A DNA stretch of 42,919 bases from an uncultured Collinsella sp. (GTDB lineage Bacteria; Actinomycetota; Coriobacteriia; Coriobacteriales; Coriobacteriaceae), in the NCBI GenBank assembly GCA_902490365.1, contig CABUDQ010000015.1, forward strand, positions 1-42,919, read 5' to 3'. The position numbers were made by a program, and so were the translations under genes. Positions 26,103-34,456 of this stretch are shown piece after piece (position 1 is the stretch's first letter; each line of letters begins with the position of its first letter). Below the pieces are notes generated by a model that searched no databases, was not told the DNA's origin, and saw nothing but the letters and a program-made list of their open reading frames with translations.

Positions 26103-27089
26103 CTACAGCGCGAAGTCGCCGCCGACGAGCGTGGAGACGGGCTCCTCGTGGTAAACGGCGGAGATGGCCTGAGCGAACTCCTCGGCGACCGAGATGGTCT
26201 TGATCTTGCCGCCGACCTCGACGGGGATGGCGTCGGTGACGACGCACTCGACGATGGGGGCATCGTTCAGGCGCTCGATGGCCGGACCGGAGAAGATGCC
26301 GTGGGTGGCGCAGACGTAGATGTCGCCGGCGCCCATAGCCTTGAGCTCCTTGACGTTGGCGCACAGGGTGCCAGCGGTGTCGATCATGTCGTCGTTGATG
26401 ATGCAGGTCTTGCCCTTGATGTCACCGATGATGCCCATGACCTCGGCGGCGTTGTGGCGCGGACGGCCCTTGTGGGCGATGGCCAGGTCGCAGCCGAGCA
26501 TGTCGGACAGCTTCTTGGCGGCCTTGGCGCGACCCACGTCGGGGGAGACGACAACCAGGTTGTCGGTGTCGAAGTGCATGTCGTTGTAGTACTGGCCAAA
26601 TAGCGGCAGTGCGGACAGGTGGTTAACCGGGATATCGAAGAAGCCCTGGATCTGGCCCTGGTGCAGGTCGAGGGTGATGATGCGGTTGACGCCGGCACGC
26701 TCGAGCAGGTTGGCGACGAGGCGGGCGGTGATGGGCTCGCGCGGGCCGGCCTTGCGGTCCTGGCGGGCATAGCCGTAGTGGGTGATAACGGCGGTGATGG
26801 AGCGGGCGGATGCGCGCTTGGCAGCGTCGGTGGCGATGAGCAGCTCCATGAGCATGTCGTTGACGTTGCCGCCGGCCACGGACTGAATCAGGAAGACGTC
26901 GGCGCCGCGGACGGTCTCGTCGTAGCGGGCGTAAATCTCACCATTGGCGAACTGCTTTAGCGTAAGGCCCGAAAGCTCGACCCCAAGGTACTCAGCAATC
27001 TTCTGAGCGAGGGGACGGTTGGAGGAACCGGAATACACGCGGATGGACTTGCGCATATTCTCCGACTTCTCGGGATCATTAATCGGCAT
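26103..27089 (-). CDS. prs: Ribose-phosphate pyrophosphokinase (PRPP synthase)
   Basis: 328 residues, class I PRPP synthase. It makes PRPP from ribose 5-phosphate and ATP, feeding PurF and other phosphoribosyltransferases. Visible motifs: SGSSNRPLAQKIAEYLG; QFANGEIYARYDETVRG (flexible-loop region); HYGYARQDRK; DLHQGQIQGFFDIPV; VVVSPDVGRAKAAKKL; and the PRPP-binding CIINDDMIDTAGTL, where the first residue of the usual VDDMIDT block is Asn-Asp. RBS AAGGAGAAGGG. A ten-residue N-terminal extension precedes the core. It lies 192 bp downstream of glmU on the same strand, the usual glmU-prs order in Gram-positives, but with a terminator between them. Confidence 0.96.
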   Translation of the reverse strand: MPINDPEKSENMRKSIRVYSGSSNRPLAQKIAEYLGVELSGLTLKQFANGEIYARYDETVRGADVFLIQSVAGGNVNDMLMELLIATDAAKRASARSITAVITHYGYARQDRKAGPREPITARLVANLLERAGVNRIITLDLHQGQIQGFFDIPVNHLSALPLFGQYYNDMHFDTDNLVVVSPDVGRAKAAKKLSDMLGCDLAIAHKGRPRHNAAEVMGIIGDIKGKTCIINDDMIDTAGTLCANVKELKAMGAGDIYVCATHGIFSGPAIERLNDAPIVECVVTDAIPVEVGGKIKTISVAEEFAQAISAVYHEEPVSTLVGGDFAL

Positions 27090-27229
27090 TACCCTTCTCC
27101 TTTATACATCGAATGCCATATAGATGCCTTGTTGCATTGTAACCGCGCGGCGGGGTTTATCGGGTCTTGATAACGTCTTTACCGCCAACGGACACGAACC
27201 GACCACTCATCCGGTTGCGCAGGTCACGA

Positions 27230-27266
27230 TAGAAAAAGGAGCCGCCCCCATGGAGCAGCTCCTTTT
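27230..27266 (-). terminator. Terminator of glmU
   Basis: AAAAGGAGC pairs with GCTCCTTTT; on the minus strand it ends in TTTTT. It falls between glmU and prs. Confidence 0.75.
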
Positions 27267-27281
27267 GTGCTTGGTAAAACG

Positions 27282-28694
27282 TTATACCTCGTCGTCCTCG
27301 TGCAGGCGGCGGCGGTAATCGGCGGCCCAGCCCTCAATATTTACCTGACGGGCGCGGCCCAGACCGAGCGCGTCTGCCGGGACCGGCTCGGTGATGACGG
27401 AGCCGGCGGCCACGAGTGCACCGTCGCCGATCTGGGCGGGCGCGACCATCATGGTGTCGGAGCCAATGAAGGCGTCCTTGCCGATGACGGTCTTGTGCTT
27501 GTGCACGCCATCGTAGTTGCAGGTGATGGAGCCCGCGCCCACGTTGACGCCGGAGCCCATGGTGGTGTCGCCGATGTAGGACAGGTGGGGCACCTTGGAA
27601 CCCTCGCCGATCGTGGACTTCTTGATCTCCACGTGCGTGCCGGCCTTGGAGCCGTCGAGCATGTGGGTGCCCGGGCGCAGGTAGGCGCGCGGGCCGCAGT
27701 CGACGCCGTTCTCGATGACGGCCTCAATGGCGATGGTCTCATCGATGGTGCAGCCGCTGCCGACGGTGGTGTCGGTGAGGCGGCTGTTGGGACCGAGCTG
27801 GCACTCCTCGCCCACGGTGACGTGGCCGATCAGGTGCGTCTGCGGCCACACGACGGTATCGCGGCCGATAACGGCATCGGGGCCGATCCAGGCCTGTGTG
27901 GGGTCGATGAAGGTAACGCCCTCGGCCATCCAGTGCTCGTTGATGCGGTCGCGCGCGATGGCGGTGAGCTGTGCGAGCTGGATGCGGCTGTTGACGCCCA
28001 GGCCGTCGCGGTAGTCGTCGCAGTGGAAGATGGAGACAGCCTGGCCGTGGCCTTTGAGGATCTCGAGCATGTCGGGCAGGTAGTACTCGGATTGCGCGTT
28101 GTCGTTGCCGATCTCGTTGATGTGGGCGGCGAGCTGCGTGCCGTCAAATGCGTAGCAGCCGGCGTTGCACTCCAGCAGCGTGGCGGCCTGCTCGGGCGTG
28201 CAGTCCTTCTGCTCGATGATGCACTCGATCTGACCATCGGCGCCCAGCTTGATGCGGCCGTAGCCGAAAGGATCGGGCGGGGTCATGGTCATGACGGTGC
28301 AGGCGAGCTCGCCGGTGGCGACGGTTTGCGCGAACTTGGCGACGGTGTCGGCGGTGATGAGCGGCAGGTCGCCGTTGAGCACGACGACGGGGCCTTGCGT
28401 GATGCCGCAGGCCTCGAGCGCGACCTTTACGGCGTGGCCGGTGCCCAGGCGCTCGGTCTGCTCGACGCACTCGACCTTGGTGGCGCTGTTGGCGTAGGCG
28501 CCGTCGATGAGGGCGCGCATCTCGTCGGCGTGGCTGCCGATGACGACCACGACGCGGCTGCAGCCGGCCTTGATGGTAGCGTCGACGATCCACTGGACCA
28601 TGGGCTTACCCAGGATCTTGTGCGAAACCTTGCAGTGGTTCGACTTCATGCGGGTGCCCTCGCCGGCAGCGAGGATAATTGCGGTTGCGTCCAT
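27282..28694 (-). CDS. glmU: Bifunctional UDP-N-acetylglucosamine pyrophosphorylase / glucosamine-1-phosphate acetyltransferase GlmU
   Basis: 470 residues. It makes UDP-GlcNAc for peptidoglycan in the cytoplasm. The N-terminal uridyltransferase has the nucleotide loop ILAAGEGTRMKS and the lysine in KVSHKILGKPM; Q-T-ERLGTGHAV and LNGDLPLI follow. From about 250 the left-handed beta-helix runs through hexapeptide repeats, with RPGTHMLDGSKAGTHVEIKKS and NYDGVHKHKTVIG from the acetyl-CoA/active-site region. The ATG at 28694 follows CAGGAG; longer readings upstream lack a site. Divergent from ecfT. Confidence 0.96.
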   Translation of the reverse strand: MDATAIILAAGEGTRMKSNHCKVSHKILGKPMVQWIVDATIKAGCSRVVVVIGSHADEMRALIDGAYANSATKVECVEQTERLGTGHAVKVALEACGITQGPVVVLNGDLPLITADTVAKFAQTVATGELACTVMTMTPPDPFGYGRIKLGADGQIECIIEQKDCTPEQAATLLECNAGCYAFDGTQLAAHINEIGNDNAQSEYYLPDMLEILKGHGQAVSIFHCDDYRDGLGVNSRIQLAQLTAIARDRINEHWMAEGVTFIDPTQAWIGPDAVIGRDTVVWPQTHLIGHVTVGEECQLGPNSRLTDTTVGSGCTIDETIAIEAVIENGVDCGPRAYLRPGTHMLDGSKAGTHVEIKKSTIGEGSKVPHLSYIGDTTMGSGVNVGAGSITCNYDGVHKHKTVIGKDAFIGSDTMMVAPAQIGDGALVAAGSVITEPVPADALGLGRARQVNIEGWAADYRRRLHEDDEV

Positions 28695-28887
28695 GTGATC
28701 TCCTGTTACGTTATAGAGACGTGTGTTTGGAAACGATACACGGCGCAATATGATACCGCAGGCATATGACGAGCGCGTAACGATTGGTTTGCGGCGGTTG
28801 AGGCTTGCGCCGCCGGCGTGGCGTTTGCACTGCGTGCGTGCGGCGTTGGCGGTGCTGCGGAGCTGTTGTTTGAGCGAGGGAACGGGG

Positions 28888-29781
28888 GTGCCCGTGGATA
28901 ACATACGAGAGGAGTTTGGCGGCGGGCCCGTCGCGGCATTCTCGATGTCGCATCCGGCTGTGCCGGCACTCTATATAGTGCTGACGCTGGGGCTCACTAT
29001 GTTCTCGATGCAGCCGGTACTGATCGCGCTGTCGCTCGCAGGCGGGCTGGCGTATGGATTTGCGACGCGTGGGGCTGCCCGCACGCTGGGCGCGCTCCGC
29101 TGGCAGCTGCCGGTGATTTTGATCGTCGCGCTGCTCAATCCGCTGTTTAGCGCCTCGGGTTCGACGGAGCTGTTCCGTATTGGCATGCGCGCGGTGTATC
29201 TGGAGAGCATGGTATACGGCCTGTGCATGGGCGGGCTGTTTGTGGCGAGCGTGTTGTGGTTTGAGGCGGCGGCATCGATGCTCGAATACGACAAGGTACT
29301 CGCGCTGCTGGGCAATGCCGCGCCGGTGATTGCGCTCATGATCTCGATGTGCATGAGGCTTATCCCGCAGTTTTTGCGCCGCGGTCGTACGGTGCTGGCG
29401 GTGCAGGATGCGATTGATGTGCCGGGCAGCGCGCCGGCCGACCCCGTGCGTTCGCGTTTGCGGGCATCGAGTGTGTTGATGGGCTGGGGCATGGAAGATT
29501 CGCTGGAGCGCGCGGACGCGATGCGCTCGCGCGGGTGGGGTGCCGCGACGCGTCGTACGACGTATGCGCGGTATCGACTGGGGCGCAGCGACGTTGCCGC
29601 GCTGGCTGGGCTTGCGGTGTTTGGTGCCGCCGCGGTGGCGGTGGCATGGACCGCGACAACGCAGTATTCGTTTTATCCGCAGCTCTCGGTGCCGGCGCCG
29701 TGGCGGGGCTATGTCGTGTACGCTGCCTGGATGATGCTGCCTTGCGCGTCGCACGCGATTGATGAGAAGAGGTTTGGCTGA
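28888..29781 (+). CDS. ecfT: Energy-coupling factor transporter transmembrane protein EcfT
   Basis: 297 residues from the GTG at 28888, which has GAGGG seven bases upstream. An ATG at 28750 would add 46 unlikely residues. Hydrophobic helices lie at about 20-45, 70-90, 110-140 and near the C-terminus. The cytoplasmic coupling region contains MGWGMEDSLERADAMRSRGWG, the Ala-Arg-Gly-type motif that docks into the ATPases. It couples the S component to the fused ATPase encoded next; the stop and next start overlap as TGATG. A weak promoter (TTGGAA, 18 bp, TATGAT at 28749) lies in the glmU-ecfT gap. Confidence 0.85.
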   Translation: MPVDNIREEFGGGPVAAFSMSHPAVPALYIVLTLGLTMFSMQPVLIALSLAGGLAYGFATRGAARTLGALRWQLPVILIVALLNPLFSASGSTELFRIGMRAVYLESMVYGLCMGGLFVASVLWFEAAASMLEYDKVLALLGNAAPVIALMISMCMRLIPQFLRRGRTVLAVQDAIDVPGSAPADPVRSRLRASSVLMGWGMEDSLERADAMRSRGWGAATRRTTYARYRLGRSDVAALAGLAVFGAAAVAVAWTATTQYSFYPQLSVPAPWRGYVVYAAWMMLPCASHAIDEKRFG

Positions 29782-31424
29782 TGGCTCGGTTGGATAGGGG
29801 CCCGGTGTCGGGCGCGGCGTGCGGCCCGGATATTCCGGCGATTGAGGTGCAGGGCCTTAGTTTTGCCTATCCCGGGGCCGAGGCACCGGTGCTCGAGGGG
29901 CTTGATTGGCGTGTTCCCCAAGGTGCATTTGCGCTGCTTGTTGGCGGTACCGGTTCGGGCAAGTCGACGCTGCTGTCGCTGCTCAAGCCCGAGATCGCGC
30001 CGGCGGGCGAGCGCACTGGTGATGCGCGCGTGCTGGGCGAGAACGTTGCCGACATGGACGTGCGGGCATCGGCGGAGCGCGTGGGCTATGTGTTCCAGGA
30101 TCCCGAGAACCAGATCGTGTGCGAAACCGTGTGGCACGAGATGGCGTTTGGCCTGGAAAACTTGGGGCTAGCACGTGATGAGATGCGCCGTCGCGTAGCT
30201 GAGACCAGCTATTTCTTTGGTCTGGAGGACTGGCTTCATCGCGATACCGATACGCTTTCGGGCGGCCGCAAGCAGCTGCTGTCGCTTGCCGCCGTCCTGG
30301 CGCTGCGTCCGCGTGTGCTGCTACTCGACGAGCCCACGTCTCAGCTCGATCCCGTTGCCGAGAAGAATTTTCTGCACGCGCTGTTTCGCGTGAACCGTGA
30401 GTTGGGCTGCACGGTTGTTGTGGCTACGCATCAACCGCGTCCAATGCTCGAGTATGCGACGTGTGCGTACCGGATTGAGGACGGTCGCGTGCGCGAGGTG
30501 GCGGATATGGCTTCTTTGGGACGCCGAGAATCGTTGTTTTCCGACGACATGTTGGGGTGGGGTGCCGTCCGATGTGCAAAAAACGGAGTATTCAGCAGGC
30601 GTGAGGACAATTTGGGCTCTCTGGAGCCGCCCGGGGACGTATCGAGCGCGAAAAAAAGTTCGGAATTGGACAAATCGTCCGAATTTGTGGCGCAAACGTC
30701 GCTCGAGAACGGCTCGGAAGCCTTCCCGCGCACGGATGGGAGCAGAATACTCCAAAAAATGCACGGCGGGTCGGCTACCACCCTGGCAGGGAGCTGGTTT
30801 CGCTACGATCGCGCGGGCGGTTGGGTGCTGCGCGGGCTCGACGTGGCGTTTTCGGCCGGTGCGGTGCATGCGGTCGTGGGCGGCAACGGATGCGGTAAGT
30901 CGACGATGCTCTCGGTGCTGGCGAAGACCGCCAAGCTGCAGCGCGGCCGCATGGTGCGCGGAGCGGCCTCGGCGGCGCTGCAGCCTCAGAACCCCAAAGC
31001 ATTGCTGGTTGCCGAGACGGTTCACGATGAGCTGATGGAATGGGCCTCGACCTGCGGATATGACGAGAACTTGGCGCGGGAGCGTGCGGCGCAACTGGGA
31101 TTGGACGGCCTGGAGACGCGCCACCCCTACGACCTCTCGGGCGGACAGCGCCAGCTGCTCGCGCTGGCAAAGCTGCTGCTGATTGGCCCCGAGCTGCTGC
31201 TGCTTGACGAGCCCACGAAGGGCTTGGACCTGGAGAGCCGCCGCATCATCGCCCGCGCCCTGCGTGACCATGCGAAGGCCGGTGGCACCGTCGTCATTGC
31301 CACGCACGACTTAGACTTTGCCGAGCAGGTGTCCGACGACGTCGCCATGATGTTTGACGGCGAGATTGCCTGCATGGAGCCCCCGGCCGACTTCTTTGCC
31401 GACAACGTGTTCTATAGGGCGTGA
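29781..31424 (+). CDS. Fused energy-coupling factor ATPase (EcfA1-EcfA2 in one chain)
   Basis: 547 residues with two complete ABC ATPase domains. The first has Walker A GGTGSGKST (about 55), signature LSGGRKQL, Walker B VLLLDEPTSQLD and switch His in VVVATHQPR. The second has Walker A GGNGCGKST (about 367), signature LSGGQRQLL, Walker B LLLLDEPTKGLD and IATHDLDFA. They are joined by an about 100-residue Ser/Glu-rich linker (about 245-345) of looser composition. Both nucleotide sites look active. Translationally coupled to ecfT (TGATG). ECF modules usually encode two separate ATPases, so this is a fused form. Confidence 0.92.
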   Translation: MARLDRGPVSGAACGPDIPAIEVQGLSFAYPGAEAPVLEGLDWRVPQGAFALLVGGTGSGKSTLLSLLKPEIAPAGERTGDARVLGENVADMDVRASAERVGYVFQDPENQIVCETVWHEMAFGLENLGLARDEMRRRVAETSYFFGLEDWLHRDTDTLSGGRKQLLSLAAVLALRPRVLLLDEPTSQLDPVAEKNFLHALFRVNRELGCTVVVATHQPRPMLEYATCAYRIEDGRVREVADMASLGRRESLFSDDMLGWGAVRCAKNGVFSRREDNLGSLEPPGDVSSAKKSSELDKSSEFVAQTSLENGSEAFPRTDGSRILQKMHGGSATTLAGSWFRYDRAGGWVLRGLDVAFSAGAVHAVVGGNGCGKSTMLSVLAKTAKLQRGRMVRGAASAALQPQNPKALLVAETVHDELMEWASTCGYDENLARERAAQLGLDGLETRHPYDLSGGQRQLLALAKLLLIGPELLLLDEPTKGLDLESRRIIARALRDHAKAGGTVVIATHDLDFAEQVSDDVAMMFDGEIACMEPPADFFADNVFYRA

Positions 31425-31428
31425 TGGG

Positions 31429-32142
31429 ATGACGGACTGTCGTTTCTCGCGCTTGCTTGCAAAACTGGAGATCCCGCTGCTCCTGGCGGTGCCGGCAGTG
31501 ATGACTGCGGCGTTGCTGGTGGGCATTGAGCAGGCGGCGCTCGCCATGCTTGTCGTGGTGGCGCTGGTGCTTGCGCTGTTCTTTGCAGGCTACGAGGCGT
31601 CGCGACCGGGCCTGCGCCAGATTATGCCAACGCTGGTGTTGGCGGCGTTGGCCGCGGCGGGGCGCATCTTGTTTGGCCCCATTCCCGACTTTAAACCGGT
31701 GAGCGCCATCGCCATTATCGCGGGGGCGACGCTTGGTCGCCGCAATGGTTTTATGGTTGGCGCGCTGGCGGCGCTGACCAGCAATTTCTTTTTTGGACAG
31801 GGCATGTGGACGCCGTGGCAGATGTATGCCTGGGGTCTGGTTGGCTATGTTGGCGGCGCGCTGGCGCATGCGGGCGCGTTCGACCGTGCGGATGGAACCG
31901 TGCGCATGCCGGCGCTGATGGCGTACGGCTTTGCCTCGGGCTTGCTCTACGGCGTTGTGATAAACGCGTATGACATCATCGGTTTTGTTCAACCGCTCAC
32001 GTGGGCGGGCGCCATAGCGCGTCTTGCTACGGCGGTGCCGTTCGACATCACGCATGGCCTCGCGACCTGCGTGTTCTTGGCCGCTCTGTACAAGCCCTGG
32101 TGTCGCCGCATCAACCGCGTCGTCGTGAAATACGGGCTGTAG
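31429..32142 (+). CDS. ECF transporter substrate-specificity (S) component
   Basis: 237 residues with about six hydrophobic helices. It begins five bases after the ATPase gene, with AGGG about ten bases before the ATG. The segment GRRNGFMVGALAALTSNFFFGQGMWTPWQMYAWGLVG is typical of S components. Which vitamin or metal it binds cannot be read from the sequence; there is no riboswitch or biosynthesis gene nearby to tell. It completes an ecfT-ecfAA-S operon. Confidence 0.75.
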   Translation: MTDCRFSRLLAKLEIPLLLAVPAVMTAALLVGIEQAALAMLVVVALVLALFFAGYEASRPGLRQIMPTLVLAALAAAGRILFGPIPDFKPVSAIAIIAGATLGRRNGFMVGALAALTSNFFFGQGMWTPWQMYAWGLVGYVGGALAHAGAFDRADGTVRMPALMAYGFASGLLYGVVINAYDIIGFVQPLTWAGAIARLATAVPFDITHGLATCVFLAALYKPWCRRINRVVVKYGL

Positions 32143-32181
32143 GGCTGGTTGCGCCGGGGCGGGAATCAATGCTGCCGAAGT

Positions 32182-32349
32182 GCCATTTCAAAACTATGCC
32201 GGTTTACGGGGCTAGATTGGCACAGGCAGACCATACCGGCTTTTTTCGAAATAGAGCAAGCCGTTTACCTGCGGTTTTATTATTTCGGAATTGCGTATGG
32301 TTGGGGGTTTGCGATTTAGCCCCGTAAACCGGCGTAGTTTTGAAATGGC
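32182..32349. repeat. 168-bp MITE-like palindrome with 33-bp arms
   Basis: Left arm 32182-32214 (begins GCCATTTCAAAACTATGCCG) and right arm 32317-32349 agree at 32 of 33 positions. Inside are secondary inverted sequences (TTTCGAAATA ... TATTTCGGAA), so the whole can fold into one long hairpin. It lies 40 bp after the ECF operon, in the 533-bp gene-free stretch 32143-32675. Confidence 0.8.
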
Positions 32350-32390
32350 CGGTTGATATGACGGGCATCATAGCCCTCAGAGGGTCAATT

Positions 32391-32660
32391 GATCCGTTTT
32401 CTTCCGTCCCCAGACGTCCCCAGGGAATCAGTTGACGGCGCCCGCCACGAAACTGGCCCATCTACTACGTTTAGCCCGACACCCCCAAGCACAACCGCGT
32501 TTTATGAAAAACCGCAGGCTTTCTACCTGCGGTTTTCTTTTTGCGTTGTTCGCTGTGGTTGAGGGTGGTGGCTTAAACGTAGTAGATGGGCGTGTTTCGT
32601 GGCGGATGGGTCACGCGGACACCCTCACGAGGCCCAAAATGATCCGTTTTCCTTCGTCTC
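32391..32660. repeat. Nested palindrome flanked by direct repeats
   Basis: Direct repeats starting GATCCGTTTTC lie at 32391-32410 and 32641-32660, exactly 250 bp apart. Inside are inverted arms of about 32 bp (32442-32473 and 32574-32605, sharing CCCATCTACTACGTTTA). A central hairpin AAAACCGCAGG/CCTGCGGTTTT with TTCTTTTT (32507-32541) can act as a terminator for the converging operons. Confidence 0.7.
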
Positions 32661-32675
32661 CGGGGGCAGCTGGAG

Positions 32676-33494
32676 TTAGAGCTCCAACGTAAGGGTGACG
32701 GGGCAGTGGTCGCTGCCGAAGATGTCGCCGCGGATGCCGGTGTCGCGTACGTTGTCGGCGATTGCGTCGCTTACCAGGAAGTAGTCGATGCGCCAGCCTG
32801 CGTTGTTCTTGCGGGCATTAAAGCGATAGCTCCACCAGCTGTAGACGCCCTCGACGTCGGGGTTTGCCGCGCGCCAGGTATCGGTAAAACCGGCGTCGAG
32901 CAGCTCGGTAAACTTGCCGCGCTCTTCGTCCGAAAAGCCCGCGTTGCCGCGGTTGGACTTGGGGTTCTTAAGGTCGATCTCCTCGTGCGCCACGTTAAAG
33001 TCGCCGCAGGTCACGACGGGCTTGCCGCACTCGTGCTCGAGCGCGTTCAAAAAGCCGCGGTAAGCATCGTCCCAGGCCATGCGCACGTCGATGCGGGCGA
33101 GTTCATTTTGGGCGTTGGGCGTATAGACGTCGACAAACCAAAACTTGTCGAACTCGAGCGCGCAGACGCGGCCCTCGGTTACGGCTTGGGCGACGAGTGC
33201 GGCCACCTCACCCTCGCCGGCGTAGGGTAGCAGCGCATCGGCGTGCAGCACGCGCAGCGGTTCCTGGCGGCTAAAGACCGCAGTGCCCGAATAGCCTTTA
33301 CGCTCGGCGTAGCTCCAGGTTTGGTGATAGCCGGGCAGGTCAATATCGACCTGGCCTTCTTGCAGCTTGGTCTCTTGCAGCGCCAGGATATCGACGTCGA
33401 GTTCTTGCGTGATCTGGATAAAGCTCGGGTCCTTTTTGAGCACGGCGCGCAGGCCGTTGACGTTCCACGAGGCGAAAGTGTAAGTCTGAGGCAT
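32676..33494 (-). CDS. xthA: Exodeoxyribonuclease III
   Basis: 272 residues of the ExoIII/AP-endonuclease family; it cleaves DNA at abasic sites. The metal-binding E41 is in LALQETKLQ. NVNGLRAVL, YTPNAQNELARID, the active-site GDFNVAHEEIDLKNPK, and SDHCPVT with H263 near the end are all present. The chain is full length. RBS GAAAGGA before the ATG. Its 3' end lies next to the nested palindrome, whose hairpin may terminate it. Confidence 0.95.
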   Translation of the reverse strand: MPQTYTFASWNVNGLRAVLKKDPSFIQITQELDVDILALQETKLQEGQVDIDLPGYHQTWSYAERKGYSGTAVFSRQEPLRVLHADALLPYAGEGEVAALVAQAVTEGRVCALEFDKFWFVDVYTPNAQNELARIDVRMAWDDAYRGFLNALEHECGKPVVTCGDFNVAHEEIDLKNPKSNRGNAGFSDEERGKFTELLDAGFTDTWRAANPDVEGVYSWWSYRFNARKNNAGWRIDYFLVSDAIADNVRDTGIRGDIFGSDHCPVTLTLEL

Positions 33495-33608
33495 GGTGTC
33501 CTTTCGACGGGGTTGGCAGGCTTAAGATTAGCGCAACAGAGGCGGGGCGGGCCCCGCGGACGACGGCGCAATCGCAGTCGCCCCGACCAACATGGACGGA
33601 GGACTCAT

Positions 33609-34361
33609 ATGACGCAGGCAATATTGGACCCCAAGCAGGCGTCCGCCGCGCTGGCGGATCTGTTTGACACCCACAAGCGCGTGGTCTTCTTTGGCGGCGC
33701 TGGTGTTTCCACGGCAAGTGGCATCCCCGATTTCCGCAGCGTGGACGGCCTGTATCACCAGCAGTTTGCCTATCCGCCCGAGACCATGCTCTCGTACAGC
33801 TTTTACGAGACACATCCGGCGGAGTTCTTCGACTTTTACCGCACCAAGATGATCGCGCTTAACGCTAAGCCCAACCGCTGTCACACCAAGCTGGCCGAGC
33901 TGGAGCGCGCCGGCAAGCTTGATGCCGTGGTGACGCAAAACATCGACGGCTTGCATCAGATGGCGGGCTCGCAGCGCGTGTTCGAGCTGCACGGATCGGT
34001 CCATCGCAACATTTGCCAGTCGTGCGGCGCGGTCTATAGCGCCGAGTGGATTTGCTCGCGCGAGCACGAGGACGCCGCGGGCGTGCCCGTGTGCCCTGCG
34101 TGCGGTGGTCGCATCAAGCCCGATGTGGTGCTCTACGAAGAGCCGCTCGACGAGCATGTGTTGACCGGTGCCGTTGCCGCCATTGCCGCGGCCGATGCCC
34201 TCATTGTGGGTGGGACCTCGCTCGTGGTGTATCCGGCGGCAGGCCTTACGCGTTACTTTACTGGCGATACGCTGGCCATTTGCAATTTGGCGCCTACCGA
34301 TCAGGATGCAAATGCCGACCTGCTGATTTCTTGCGACATCGCGGCCGCGTTTGCGTTCTAG
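33609..34361 (+). CDS. NAD-dependent protein deacylase, sirtuin family (CobB/Sir2)
   Basis: 250 residues. It removes acetyl or other acyl groups from lysines using NAD+. FFGGAGVSTASGIPDFR (27-43) and TQNIDGLH (109-116) bind NAD; H128 in ELHGSV is the catalytic base. C136, C139, C162 and C165 form the zinc site. The ATG at 33609 follows GGAGGA; earlier in-frame codons have no such site. Divergent from xthA across a 114-bp gap, and 95 bp before the folP-folK gene. Confidence 0.94.
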   Translation: MTQAILDPKQASAALADLFDTHKRVVFFGGAGVSTASGIPDFRSVDGLYHQQFAYPPETMLSYSFYETHPAEFFDFYRTKMIALNAKPNRCHTKLAELERAGKLDAVVTQNIDGLHQMAGSQRVFELHGSVHRNICQSCGAVYSAEWICSREHEDAAGVPVCPACGGRIKPDVVLYEEPLDEHVLTGAVAAIAAADALIVGGTSLVVYPAAGLTRYFTGDTLAICNLAPTDQDANADLLISCDIAAAFAF

Positions 34362-34456
34362 CCCGTGTGCGCGGATACAATAGAAAGACTGAGTGCAAAG
34401 CGACCCCGCCGCCAGCTCCCCAAGCTCGGCGGCGTGGGCATTTTAGGAGGATGTTC

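Noticed and set aside
28695..28887. Riboswitch ahead of the ECF operon
   Set aside because: No recognisable cobalamin, thiamine or other vitamin riboswitch core was seen in the leader.
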